From positions 1 to 51,825 of the forward strand of contig JAUNBG010000026.1 in NCBI GenBank assembly GCA_030527205.1: a stretch of DNA of 51,825 nucleotides, read 5' to 3'. This document shows, piece by piece, positions 9,481 to 17,907 of this stretch. The number at the start of each line of letters is the position of its first letter. Within the stretch, counting starts at the first letter, position 1. The stretch is from Planctomycetia bacterium (GTDB taxonomy: Bacteria > Planctomycetota > Planctomycetia > Pirellulales > Thermoguttaceae). The position numbers were made by a program, and so were the translations under genes. Below the pieces are notes generated by a model, which was not told the DNA's origin, did not search any database, and saw only the letters and a program-made list of their open reading frames with translations.

Positions 9481-10989
9481 TTATTTAGCAAAATGCTCAT
9501 TAAACTGATTCAATGCGGATTCAATCTCGGCATTCAATTCCGGATTCAATTTGCGAGCGTCATTAATCTTATTCCAGAGTTCCTGTTTGTTGTCATGAAA
9601 CCAAACAAGGAATTCTTTTTCCCATTCGCGAATCTTTTTGAGCGGAATTTTGTCGAGAAAACCTTTGGTTCCCGCATAAATAACGAGAACTTGATCAATA
9701 ACGTTCATCGGTTGGCAAATGCCCTGAATCAGAAGCTCATTCATTGCGTAACCCCGATCCAGACGGGCTTGCGTCGCCGCATCAAGATCGGTTCCCAATT
9801 GAGCGAACGCTTCCAATTCACGGAAAGCCGCCAAGTCGAGCCGAAGTCCGCCGGCAACCTGCTTCATGGCAGGAATTTGAGCGGAACCTCCAACGCGGCT
9901 AACGGAAATACCGGCGTTCATAGCTGGACGCTGACCGCGGAAAAACAAGTCTGGTTGCAAATAAACCTGTCCGTCTGTAATCGAAATGACGTTTGTCGGG
10001 ATATAAGCGGAAACTTCGCCTTCCAACGTTTCGACAATCGGAAGCGAGGTCAACGATCCGCCGCCCAACTCATCGGACAATTTGGCGCTTCGTTCAAGCA
10101 ATCGACTATGACAATAGAAAACATCGCCCGGATAAGCTTCCCGTCCCGGCGGACGTCGCATCAAAAGCGAAAGTTGTCGATAGGCAACGGCCTGCTTGGA
10201 AAGATCGTCATAAATAATCAAGGCATGTTGGCCATTATACATAAAATATTCGGCCATAGCCGTTCCGGCATACGGAGCGATATATTGTAAAGGAGCAGGA
10301 GAACTTGCCCCGGCGACAATAATCGTTGTATAGTCCATTGCTCCATTTTTACGAAGCGTTTCAATCAGTCCGGCAACGGTTGAATCTTTTTGGCCAATGG
10401 CGACATAAAAACATTTGACGCCGGTTCCTTTTTGATTGATAATTGTATCGATTCCGATTTGCGTTTTTCCGGTTTTGCGGTCGCCAATAATCAATTCGCG
10501 CTGGCCTCGTCCGATCGGCGTCATTGAGTCAATGGCCTTGATTCCCGTTTGAAGAGCTTCGCGAACCGGCTGACGTTCGGCAACGCCAGGGGCATTGCTT
10601 TCGACAAAACGATATTCTTTCGTAACAATGGGACCTTTTCCGTCAAGAGGATTTCCGAGCGGGTCAAGGACTCGTCCCAAAACGGCATCTCCAACGGGAA
10701 CTTGAAGAAGTTGACCGGTTGTTCGGACTTCATCTCCTTCTTCTATTTTCAGGTAATCACCGAGAATGATGACTCCAACGCTATTTTCTTCGAGATTAAA
10801 TGCTAACCCTTTAGTTCCGCCGGGAAATTCAAGCATCTCGCCCGACATAACGCCGGAAAGTCCATAAACTTGCGCGATCCCGTCTCCGACTTCGATGACG
10901 CGACCGACTTCCCGGACGTCGATTTGTGAATCAAACTCTTCAATTTCCTTCTGTATTACGGAAGCTATCTCGTCGGCTTTGAATTTCAT
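9481..10989 (-). CDS. atpA: F-type ATP synthase alpha subunit
   Basis: This 502-residue protein is the non-catalytic nucleotide-binding subunit of the F1 hexamer. The P-loop GDRKTGKT is at 169-176. The conserved alpha-subunit signature around the arginine finger is present ([17 protein letters not shown], with SVSRVGG). The start at 10989 is fixed by GGAG 6 bases upstream and the usual first residues [10 protein letters not shown]; a longer frame opens 15 bases earlier. The first 50 bases overlap the end of atpH, indicating translational coupling. Confidence 0.97.
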   Translation of the reverse strand: MKFKADEIASVIQKEIEEFDSQIDVREVGRVIEVGDGIAQVYGLSGVMSGEMLEFPGGTKGLAFNLEENSVGVIILGDYLKIEEGDEVRTTGQLLQVPVGDAVLGRVLDPLGNPLDGKGPIVTKEYRFVESNAPGVAERQPVREALQTGIKAIDSMTPIGRGQRELIIGDRKTGKTQIGIDTIINQKGTGVKCFYVAIGQKDSTVAGLIETLRKNGAMDYTTIIVAGASSPAPLQYIAPYAGTAMAEYFMYNGQHALIIYDDLSKQAVAYRQLSLLMRRPPGREAYPGDVFYCHSRLLERSAKLSDELGGGSLTSLPIVETLEGEVSAYIPTNVISITDGQVYLQPDLFFRGQRPAMNAGISVSRVGGSAQIPAMKQVAGGLRLDLAAFRELEAFAQLGTDLDAATQARLDRGYAMNELLIQGICQPMNVIDQVLVIYAGTKGFLDKIPLKKIREWEKEFLVWFHDNKQELWNKINDARKLNPELNAEIESALNQFNEHFAK

Positions 10990-11590
10990 GGATGCTCCTG
11001 TCAATCATCTGTTGACGCACATTTTTAAGTTGAGTTGCAATGGAAGCGTCGAATATTGTATCTCCGACGCGAACAATAATTCCGCCGATCGTTTCCGGAT
11101 CGACAACGGTCTGCATAATCGGCTCGCCTCCGACAATGGAACGAAGTTTCGCTGTTAAAGTAGCAGACGTTGCCTCATCCAACGGAGCAGCAGTTGTAAC
11201 CGTAACAGCAACCCGACCTTTTCTTTTATTATTAATCAAATGACATTGTCGATGAATGTCTCGCAAGAGATCAAGGCGTCCTCGTTTGGTCAATGTTTTA
11301 AGAAAACTCTTAAAAAGATCGCTCGCGTTTCCAAAAGTATCGTTAAGAATACGAATCTTGTCGTCCCCGGAAACCATTGCTGAAGCCAGAATGCCTTCCA
11401 GGCGAGGATAAGGTTGGAAAACGTCGTCGAGTAACGAATCATACTCTTCAAGCAGTCCATCCATCGAAACCGCTTTTGTATCACAGGCAGCGCTGAGAGC
11501 TTCGGCATAAACGGCAGCCAGTTGTTCCCTGGTTACATCCGCATAGAAATCAGCCGAAAATTGAGCGTCCTGTTCAGGATTATTCTTCAT
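10940..11590 (-). CDS. atpH: F-type ATP synthase delta subunit
   Basis: This 216-residue protein is the peripheral-stalk connector between F1 and the b subunit, somewhat longer than the usual 175-180 residues. The N-terminal helical domain includes [12 protein letters not shown]. The C-terminal part has the typical family sequence [20 protein letters not shown] and the diagnostic [20 protein letters not shown] segment in near-consensus form. ATG at 11590 follows atpF by only 14 bp. The 3' end overlaps atpA. Confidence 0.93.
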   Translation of the reverse strand: MKNNPEQDAQFSADFYADVTREQLAAVYAEALSAACDTKAVSMDGLLEEYDSLLDDVFQPYPRLEGILASAMVSGDDKIRILNDTFGNASDLFKSFLKTLTKRGRLDLLRDIHRQCHLINNKRKGRVAVTVTTAAPLDEATSATLTAKLRSIVGGEPIMQTVVDPETIGGIIVRVGDTIFDASIATQLKNVRQQMIDRSIHEIQSRRDSFRNTEGN

Positions 11591-11604
11591 GGGTCGATTT
11601 CATC

Positions 11605-12264
11605 CTAATTTTTGGAAAATTGATGAATGGCGCCGTTAATTAATTGCGAATGCTTCGCAGGGTCTATTTGTTCCTTGAGGATTCGTCCCGCAAGAGTTGT
11701 TGCCAGACCAGCGCTTTTTGCCGCAAGTTCCTGTAAAGCAAAATCTGTCGCAGATTCAATTTCTTTCAACGCTTTTTGATGTTCGTTTTCTGCAGCAATT
11801 TTGGCTTTTTCAACGATTCCCTGGGCGACTTTTTCCGCGTCAGCGCGAGCTGTTTCGATCATATGGCGAACTTCCGCCTCGGAATCAGAAAGTTTTTGCT
11901 GATATTGTTGAAGCAGATCTCGAGCGTCTGCATTTGCTTTTTCGGCCGCCAGGACCTGATCCAGCATTGATTGTTCCCGATCATCAAGGGCTTTTACAAT
12001 CGGTTTGAATGCAAATTTTCCCAAAATGAAAACGAGTCCAAGAAAAACGACCCCTGTCCAGATTGCCAAATCGGTTTTGAAGCTCAACGGATTGAGCGAG
12101 GCGCCGGCATGGCCTTCTTCGCCTGCGGCGCCAGAGGCCAATGCGACATTGGCAAACGCAAAGCAACAAATAACGGTAACGAGGCAAATCACAAACGCCG
12201 ATGCCATCCAACCGGTCCGTTGTCGCAACGGAGCCATTTGAGGGTTGAAGTTGTTTCGCTTCAT
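11605..12264 (-). CDS. atpF: F-type ATP synthase b subunit with a signal-peptide-like N terminus
   Basis: This 219-residue protein is the membrane-anchored peripheral stalk of Fo. Residues 1-44 look like a cleavable signal peptide (basic start, hydrophobic stretch ASAFVICLVTVICCFAFANV, then ALA-SG). A short glycine/histidine-rich segment follows, then the true membrane anchor at about 68-84, then the charged alanine-rich coiled-coil stalk with many A/E/K/Q residues to the C terminus. The start at 12264 is set by AGGTGA 7 bases upstream; the longer frame has no such site. A classical b subunit has about 156 residues and a single N-terminal membrane helix without a leader. It lies between atpE (283 bp upstream) and atpH. 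Confidence 0.92.
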   Translation of the reverse strand: MKRNNFNPQMAPLRQRTGWMASAFVICLVTVICCFAFANVALASGAAGEEGHAGASLNPLSFKTDLAIWTGVVFLGLVFILGKFAFKPIVKALDDREQSMLDQVLAAEKANADARDLLQQYQQKLSDSEAEVRHMIETARADAEKVAQGIVEKAKIAAENEHQKALKEIESATDFALQELAAKSAGLATTLAGRILKEQIDPAKHSQLINGAIHQFSKN

Positions 12265-12547
12265 GTTTACATCACCTGTTTTGTATTTTAGGTTTTTATG
12301 CCGATTTGAAACGCATTCCGGCAATTCTTGCGGCAGCGATATTCAAAATCGGGTTGATTCATAAGCAAATTAATGATTTCAAACGGAATTATGAATTTAT
12401 AGTCAAGGATTCAAAACAAGAACTTTTTCAGATCAGTTTTGTATCAAATCAACAATAATCATTTTGCAAAAAATTTTTTTAGCTTTATATTTATCGAGAC
12501 AAACAACGATAATTCCGTTTTCGGTCAATATTTAATGAAGCAACTTA

Positions 12548-12898
12548 TTAAAGGACCAAGGTCAGGAAGCAAACGATCAAAGCGAAAAACGTAACGCCTT
12601 CGATCAATGCGGCAGAAATGATCATCGCAGTTTGAATGGAACCAGCGGCTTCCGGTTGACGCGCCATCGAGTCAACAGCAGTTGCTCCGATTTTGCCAAT
12701 GCCAAGCCCGGCAGCAAGAAGAACGAGACCAACGCCGAGAGTCATTGGATTGAATACAGCCGGAGCGGCAACGGCAGCAGATTCGGCTGCGGCGGTTGTT
12801 TCAGCAGGGGCTGTTGCTTCTTGAGCAAAGACGGTCAACGGAGCACAAACCAGAGCGAAAATGCAAAGAAACGTCGCAATACGAGCAAATTTGTTCAC
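12548..12898 (-). CDS. atpE: F-type ATP synthase c subunit with leader and Ala-rich extension
   Basis: This 116-residue protein is the ion-carrying rotor-ring subunit of Fo; ordinary c subunits have about 75-90 residues. Residues 1-25 are signal-peptide-like (hydrophobic IATFLCIFALVCAPLTVFA). Residues 26-49 form an Ala/Glu/Thr-rich linker. The two membrane helices are at about 52-75 and 92-116, joined by the conserved polar loop ARQPE (79-83). The ion-binding carboxylate is E100 in ALIEGVTF. The Na+-type signature (Gln in helix 1, Glu-Ser in helix 2) is absent: Lys69 sits near the Gln position and Gly follows E100. Proton coupling is therefore more likely. The start is GTG at 12898 with a strong AAGGAG 8 bases upstream. 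Confidence 0.94.
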   Translation of the reverse strand: MNKFARIATFLCIFALVCAPLTVFAQEATAPAETTAAAESAAVAAPAVFNPMTLGVGLVLLAAGLGIGKIGATAVDSMARQPEAAGSIQTAMIISAALIEGVTFFALIVCFLTLVL

Positions 12899-13059
12899 GA
12901 AAATTCTCCTTAATGTTTAAAGGGACATTTAAGTTTTGTTATTATTTTGAATAATCATTGAGTTGCAATAGAACTCAATTTTTAACATTTGGGTTTATTT
13001 GGAAAAAATCCAAAGATTATTTTCGAGTGTTTCGATAAAATTGTTTTAAAAAACGATAA

Positions 13060-13896
13060 TCAATGTTGATGTTGAGCCATTCCAATGAAAATGGCGGACA
13101 AAAACATAAAGATATAAGCTTGCAAAAAGGCAACAAAAAGTTCCAGGCAACTTAGCGCGATACTCATTGCAACGCTGGCAAAAGTAACGCCGAGCCAAAG
13201 AATGAAAATCTGAGCCGTTCCAGCAATAAAGGAAAGGAAGACGGCGAGAACCAAATGGCCAGCGAACATATTAGCCAAAAGACGAACGGCCAAAACGATA
13301 TGTTTAACGAACAAACCGACAATTTCAATTAAGAACATCATGGGTTTGAGCAAAATGGCCAAAGCGACCGGGAGATCCATATGAGGAACCTGACCGACCC
13401 AAAAACCGGTCAATCCAAATTTTTTCATGCCGGAACAAATGAGAACGAAAAAAGTCGAAAGAGCCATAACGGCAGTTACAGCCAAATTTCCTGTCGGCGA
13501 ACCGAGCCAGGGAATCATTCCGGAGAGATTGCAAAAAAGAATGAAAAAGAATAATGTCCAAAGAAAGGGCGTAAATTTATTCGCGTCTTTTTTTCCGATT
13601 GAAGGGCGAATAACCTCATTCCGCAAAAAGAGCAGAAACGCTTCCAATAAATTCCAGAAACGACCTCGAACCGGTTTGCCCGTTTTAATTTTTTGAGCAA
13701 GCGGAACAAACAGGAAAACCAGTAAAACCGCTACAGCCAGTTCGATGACCATAAATTTGGTAATCTGAAATTCATAGCCCAAAATATTGATCGCGGGAAG
13801 CTCGGGAAGATGACCAAAATAATGCGGCAAATGGAACATATTTGAATCGGAAACATGTCCCCCTAATTCTTCAACATTAATCAGTTCTGAACTCAT
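13060..13896 (-). CDS. atpB: F-type ATP synthase a subunit
   Basis: This 278-residue protein forms the ion half-channels of Fo. There are five to six hydrophobic helices, and the essential arginine is R205 in VRLLANMFAGH, the counterpart of the E. coli LRLFGNMYAGE segment. The conserved NLSGMIPW stretch (123-130) is also present. I took the ATG at 13896; the frame extends six codons to a TTG at 13914, which lacks a better ribosome binding site. It follows atpI by 135 bp and precedes atpE by 161 bp. Confidence 0.95.
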   Translation of the reverse strand: MSSELINVEELGGHVSDSNMFHLPHYFGHLPELPAINILGYEFQITKFMVIELAVAVLLVFLFVPLAQKIKTGKPVRGRFWNLLEAFLLFLRNEVIRPSIGKKDANKFTPFLWTLFFFILFCNLSGMIPWLGSPTGNLAVTAVMALSTFFVLICSGMKKFGLTGFWVGQVPHMDLPVALAILLKPMMFLIEIVGLFVKHIVLAVRLLANMFAGHLVLAVFLSFIAGTAQIFILWLGVTFASVAMSIALSCLELFVAFLQAYIFMFLSAIFIGMAQHQH

Positions 13897-14031
13897 GATC
13901 GTCTTGGAAAGCAAAGGTTATAAACAATCGACGGGCGATTATTTTTAAATGAAATGATCGAAAATCTATTAGAATAAAGAATCATTTAACAATGAAGAAA
14001 AATCATTGAATAAAAAACTTTATTCGACATT

Positions 14032-14502
14032 TTATTGATCTTTATTTTTGACGGGAAGCGATATCCAAATTTCGCAGGGAAGCATTAAACAATAAATCGC
14101 GACCATACCAATAAAAATATGAATCAATATAATTTTATCGAAAACGAAAATTAATACAAGGGCTACTGTTAAAGGAATTCCGCTTCGACAGAATGAACCC
14201 AGCAGAAAAAAAACGTATTCGGAAATATTTTTCCTGCGTAAGAAAAATCGGGAAAAGATTGCAATCATTCCCGCGAAAAAACAGACTGACCAGGAAATAA
14301 TCAGAGCAAAAATAAAAGTTGAAGTCGAGCAAAAAAGACTGATTATCATTCCTGAAAATAAAATGGTCAAAGCATAAAGAGAATAAACGACAGTCATTTG
14401 ACAAATGGAACGATTTTGTGTCAATCGAATCCCATGTTTCTGATCATCGTTAGAATCCGTTTCGCGTTGAACGACTCTCTTTTCTTTATGATTTAATGAC
14501 AT
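14032..14502 (-). CDS. atpI: Small four-helix membrane protein, AtpI-like
   Basis: This 156-residue protein has four predicted membrane helices (about 36-58, 62-85, 94-118 and 123-147) after a charged N terminus. Primary similarity to AtpI is weak by eye. Size, topology and position directly before atpB, the usual place of atpI, make it the best candidate. AtpI proteins assist assembly of the c ring and may be involved in Mg2+ supply. ATG at 14502 has a close GAGG upstream. It lies 51 bp after the atpZ-like gene. Confidence 0.65.
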   Translation of the reverse strand: MSLNHKEKRVVQRETDSNDDQKHGIRLTQNRSICQMTVVYSLYALTILFSGMIISLFCSTSTFIFALIISWSVCFFAGMIAIFSRFFLRRKNISEYVFFLLGSFCRSGIPLTVALVLIFVFDKIILIHIFIGMVAIYCLMLPCEIWISLPVKNKDQ

Positions 14503-14553
14503 TGCCTCATGATAACCGTTTCGTTGGAATATTTGTTATTTTAGGAAAACTTC

Positions 14554-14814
14554 CTATTTTTTATCAATATCCTTCAAATCGAGATTTTTATGAGGAGAAG
14601 GAACCGTCAGAGCAACAAGTCTCAAAATAAAAATAACCAATGCGAGAATCAACGAGATCAATATGAAAATGGGAAGAGTTTCCAATTGTCTATCGATCCA
14701 ATAGCCAAAACAAACGATCAGAGCCGTTTCAATGGCCATCGAAAGAATCTTCGCGCTCCACATATAGCCGATTGCCAGGGGGGAAAGTCCGTCTGGGTTC
14801 TGGAACTTGTTCAT
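14554..14814 (-). CDS. atpZ: AtpZ/AtpI family ATP synthase accessory protein
   Basis: This 86-residue protein has two membrane helices (about 24-41 and 46-68) separated by the short conserved GYWIDRQLETLP segment. That pattern is typical of the AtpZ (putative F0F1-ATPase subunit / Ca2+-Mg2+ transporter) family. The start at 14814 is chosen because AAGGA lies 8 bases upstream. A longer frame reaches 14865 but has no such site. It is the first gene of the ATP synthase cluster, as atpZ commonly is. Confidence 0.75.
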   Translation of the reverse strand: MNKFQNPDGLSPLAIGYMWSAKILSMAIETALIVCFGYWIDRQLETLPIFILISLILALVIFILRLVALTVPSPHKNLDLKDIDKK

Positions 14815-15183
14815 CGCTCCATTCCTTTCATAAATTAGAATATACATAAAATAGGAGTTTTGCAAAGGGGAAAATCAAATATTTTTGCCAATTTATTTTA
14901 GAATTTTATAAGAATCGGGAAAAATGAGTTGACTTTGAACGGACAAATATTAAACTGAGAAAAGAGATAGCAGAAAAAGTTTGGGGGATAACGTCGTTTT
15001 TGGTCATTTTTTTGCGGCAAAATAATTGGGACGCGTCTTGTTGAACAAACGACTTTTTGAACTGTTCTCGCGCTGCATCAAAGTTCGCATTGAAAAAACA
15101 AGAGAGCAACTTCATTCTGTCAAGAGGACGGAAATTCTGTTTTTGTGTTCCATTTCGCTTTTTTAACGGGCATATATATTCGA
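14815..15183. other. Divergent intergenic region between the ATP synthase cluster and thpR
   Basis: This 369-bp AT-rich region separates divergently oriented genes, so both promoters must lie here. On the minus strand TTGCAA and TATTCT occur 17 bases apart a short distance before the atpZ ribosome binding site. That is a plausible but weak sigma-70-type promoter for the ATP synthase cluster. I see no coding frame. Confidence 0.35.
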
Positions 15184-15801
15184 ATGAAATCTGTAGTCAG
15201 AACTTTTATTGCGGTTGATATCGCTTCAGGAATACGAAGCGAAATTCAAAAGACGATTCGTCCTTTCAAAACGCATTTTCCAGGGATTAAATGGGTTGAT
15301 AATGCCAATTTTCATGTAACCTTGAAATTTTTGGGCGATGTTCCTGCCAACGAATTATATCATTTGATTCAAGCAGTTGAAAAAGGCTGTCAAAATATTG
15401 AACCGTTTGATCTCGTTTTTAACGGACTCGGCGCTTTTCCCGATTCCTTTTCGCCGCGAACTCTTTGGGTTGGCGTCAGCGACGGCGTTGAGGAAATTCG
15501 AACCTTGGGAAAGCAGATTGATGACGCGTTACATCAGATCGGATATCCATTGGAATCTCGATTCTTTACTCCGCATTTAACGATCGGGAGAGCTCGAAAA
15601 GAAGATCGTCAGAAGAATCCGCCTTTCAAAGATACTCTTGATCCTTCTTTTGGGCTTCTTTCCAAAATGATTTCAGAACAGAATGATCATTATTTCGGTT
15701 GTTGCGCTGTTGACGAAGTTGTCATTTATTCCAGCGAATTAAATCGTTTTGGCCCCAAATATGACATTCTTGCAGCCGTTGAACTGAAAGATCAATTATA
15801 A
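15184..15801 (+). CDS. thpR: RNA 2',3'-cyclic phosphodiesterase (2H superfamily)
   Basis: This 205-residue cytoplasmic enzyme belongs to the LigT/ThpR group, which hydrolyses RNA 2',3'-cyclic phosphates. Both catalytic HxT motifs are present: HVT at 44-46 (FHVTLKFLGD) and HLT at 131-133 (PHLTIGRAR). The N terminus (RTFIAVDIASGIRSEI) is also typical. I chose the ATG at 15184 because the conserved domain begins directly after it. The frame is open from a GTG at 15145. No strong ribosome binding site is visible. The TAA stop lies inside the TAATCA directly adjoining repeat copy 2, so that insertion occurred at or next to the stop codon and left the gene intact. Confidence 0.9.
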   Translation: MKSVVRTFIAVDIASGIRSEIQKTIRPFKTHFPGIKWVDNANFHVTLKFLGDVPANELYHLIQAVEKGCQNIEPFDLVFNGLGAFPDSFSPRTLWVGVSDGVEEIRTLGKQIDDALHQIGYPLESRFFTPHLTIGRARKEDRQKNPPFKDTLDPSFGLLSKMISEQNDHYFGCCAVDEVVIYSSELNRFGPKYDILAAVELKDQL

Positions 15802-15804
15802 TCA

Positions 15805-15920
15805 GGAAGTTCTAAAAAACCAGAAAACCAGATTTTTCAACAAACGCATTTCGAATAAAGTCGTTAAAACTCGTTTTTGCGGACGAGACGTCCTCGCTCC
15901 AGAGGGGATTTAGTATTTCC
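15805..15920 (+). repeat. MITE-like terminal-inverted-repeat element, copy 2
   Basis: This 116-bp copy has a left end identical to copies 1 and 3 (GGAAGTTCTAAAA). The right end (TTTAGTATTTCC) has diverged at a few positions. The internal hairpin is recognisable as GGACG AGA CGTCC (15882-15894). It is bounded by TAATCA on both sides (15799-15804 and 15921-15926), which looks like a 6-bp target-site duplication that includes the thpR stop codon. The orientation matches the other copies. Confidence 0.72.
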
Positions 15921-16066
15921 TAATCATATTATTCTCAATCTGCCTGATTGAAAATCCTGGTTTATCTGTTTTGAGAGGCCGATAACGTTGAGCGGCGGCA
16001 GGAAAGTCGAAGCCTTTTGCCCATTTTGTTTTCGATATAAATCAATTTAAAATTGATGAGGTTTTT

Positions 16067-17575
16067 ATGTTGAAATTGTTCTTTCTGTTTAAATATGGAA
16101 TAAAGCATTTGCTTTTGTTTGCAGTTCTTTTGACCAGCTCTGTTATTGTCAAGGGGCAAGAGCCAGAATCCGTTGAGGAACCCGAATCAACAGAAGAAGC
16201 ATTGTTGACAACGAAATCGGTTGATTCGGATCAGTTGGGCTTGAAAGAATCTTTTTATTCTAAAGATTTCGATAAAAAATATCCTATTGTTCCAGAAGCG
16301 GAACAAATGGTTCTTGAGGTTCTGGTTCCAACGAAACAGCTTCATAATCTTCGCGTTTTGGACGCAGTTCGTCGAATTCCGCGGATTGAGTTTGTTCCCA
16401 AAGCCTATAAAGCCGCCGCTTATATGGATTATGCGTTGCCGATCGGCGAATCTCAAACGATCTCGCCGCCTTTTGTTGTCGCTTATATGACGGAACAATT
16501 GGATCCTCAACCGACCGATAAAGTTTTGGAAATCGGAACAGGAAGCGGTTATCAAGCGGCGGTTCTCAGTCCGCTTGTTCGCGACGTTTATACAATTGAG
16601 ATTGTTCCGTCATTGGGACGAAATGCCGCAAAACTTCTTCGTAAGTTGGGATATTTGAATGTTCATGTCAAAGTTGGCGACGGTTATGAAGGTTGGCCGG
16701 AAGCTGCCCCTTTTGATAAAATCATTGTAACCTGTTCTCCGGAAGAAATCCCCCAACCGCTGATTGATCAACTTAAGGAAGGGGGGAAAATTCTTATTCC
16801 AACTGGCGAACGTTATAATCAACAATTTTATATTTGCGTTAAAAATAATGGCGAAATAACCAAACAAGCCTTAATTCCCGCTTTCTTTGTTCCAATGACA
16901 GGCGAAGCGGAAAAAAAGCGAATTAAATTGCCCGACCCATTAAATCCGACCATTAACGGCGGGACTTTTGAAGATACAATCGGGGAAAATAAGATTCCCA
17001 ACGGTTGGTATTATTTGAGGAATGCCAAAGTTGAAAAAGCTCCGTATGCGCCAGAAGGACAAAATATTTTGGTTTTCGATAATCATATCATTTTGAAACA
17101 ACAACGACTGAAAGAAGTTCGAGAAAAAATCGACCGTTATCAAAAAATGCAATATTATCGGAACTCTTTTGATTATCTCGACAATTATGTGACGGAAGAA
17201 CAACGTCGAACAGAACGTCAGCGTCTGGAAGAGTTAACAGCTCACGCTTATCAGGGATTTCCAATTAATGGCCAGAAGGTTCGGAAAATTGATTTTTCCT
17301 GTTGGATGCGAGGCGAAGAACTTCAGGCTTTTGGAAATCGACAAACGGTCATAACCGTTGTTCTGAATTTCTTTGATGAGGATCGCAAATCATTAAACGA
17401 AATCGCCATTGTTTCGGTTCCCAATGGCAGTTTTGAATGGCGGGAAGTTCAGCAATATGATATTCAGGTTCCCCGTACAGCGGTTGACGTTTCGATTCGC
17501 ATTGGCATTTTGAATGGAACCGGCCATTTGGAATTTGATGACATCAAAATCGAGAAATCTCCCAACCGACGTTGA
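16067..17575 (+). CDS. pcm: Secreted protein-L-isoaspartate O-methyltransferase with C-terminal extra domain
   Basis: This 502-residue protein has three parts. Residues 1-30 are a signal peptide (KHLLLFAVLLTSSVIVKG). Residues about 75-290 are a PCMT domain with the SAM-binding motif VLEIGTGSGYQAA (153-165), the upstream family segment DYALPIGESQTISPPFVVAYM and the later VGDGYEGWP. Residues about 310-500 resemble a beta-sandwich/carbohydrate-binding type module ending in an LEFDDIKIE strand. PCMT normally repairs isoaspartyl residues in the cytoplasm and has about 210 residues. An exported, enlarged form suggests action on cell-envelope or secreted proteins, with S-adenosylmethionine supply an open question. 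AGG in GATGAGG precedes the ATG. Repeat copies 2 and 3 flank the gene. Confidence 0.88.
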   Translation: MLKLFFLFKYGIKHLLLFAVLLTSSVIVKGQEPESVEEPESTEEALLTTKSVDSDQLGLKESFYSKDFDKKYPIVPEAEQMVLEVLVPTKQLHNLRVLDAVRRIPRIEFVPKAYKAAAYMDYALPIGESQTISPPFVVAYMTEQLDPQPTDKVLEIGTGSGYQAAVLSPLVRDVYTIEIVPSLGRNAAKLLRKLGYLNVHVKVGDGYEGWPEAAPFDKIIVTCSPEEIPQPLIDQLKEGGKILIPTGERYNQQFYICVKNNGEITKQALIPAFFVPMTGEAEKKRIKLPDPLNPTINGGTFEDTIGENKIPNGWYYLRNAKVEKAPYAPEGQNILVFDNHIILKQQRLKEVREKIDRYQKMQYYRNSFDYLDNYVTEEQRRTERQRLEELTAHAYQGFPINGQKVRKIDFSCWMRGEELQAFGNRQTVITVVLNFFDEDRKSLNEIAIVSVPNGSFEWREVQQYDIQVPRTAVDVSIRIGILNGTGHLEFDDIKIEKSPNRR

Positions 17576-17582
17576 GCTTAAC

Positions 17583-17624
17583 AGACCAAATTGACAAACA
17601 GAAATTGGTTCTTTGGTCTTTAAT
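17583..17624 (+). terminator. Possible terminator after the isoaspartate methyltransferase gene
   Basis: AGACCAAA (17583-17590) pairs with TTTGGTCT (17612-17619), 7 bases after the stop codon, followed by TTAATA. The loop is 21 bases and the T-run is short, so this is only a moderate candidate. Confidence 0.4.
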
Positions 17625-17654
17625 ACTCAGACTTTTCGGGTTCAAATTCTTAAC

Positions 17655-17763
17655 GGAAGTTCTAAAAAACCAGATTTTTCAACAAATGCGTTTCGGATAA
17701 ACTCTTTAAAACGAGTTCTTGCGGACGAGACGTCCGCGTTCCTAAGGGGGTTTTAGAACTTCC
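17655..17763 (+). repeat. MITE-like terminal-inverted-repeat element, copy 3
   Basis: This 109-bp copy has perfect 13-bp termini GGAAGTTCTAAAA and TTTTAGAACTTCC. The internal hairpin is GCGGACG AGA CGTCCGC (17721-17737), seven uninterrupted pairs around a 3-base loop. TTAA occurs next to both ends but offset by one base, so the target duplication is uncertain. Together with copy 2 it brackets the isoaspartate methyltransferase gene in direct orientation. The rest of the 332-bp spacer (17764-17907) shows nothing else. Confidence 0.78.
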
Positions 17764-17907
17764 TTAAAGTCTTTTGAAAATTCAGAATCATTGGGGTTGC
17801 CAAATCGACAAAGTCGGCAGACAGGCAAGGGCGAAGAAAACCTTTGCTTTGGCTGACTTTGGCATATTGATCACTCAAAATGCAATTTAAAGCTTATCGG
17901 TTGAATT

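Noticed and set aside
12548..12898. Na+-coupled ATP synthase
   Set aside because: The Gln and Glu-Ser ligands of Na+-type c subunits are not present; proton coupling is more likely.
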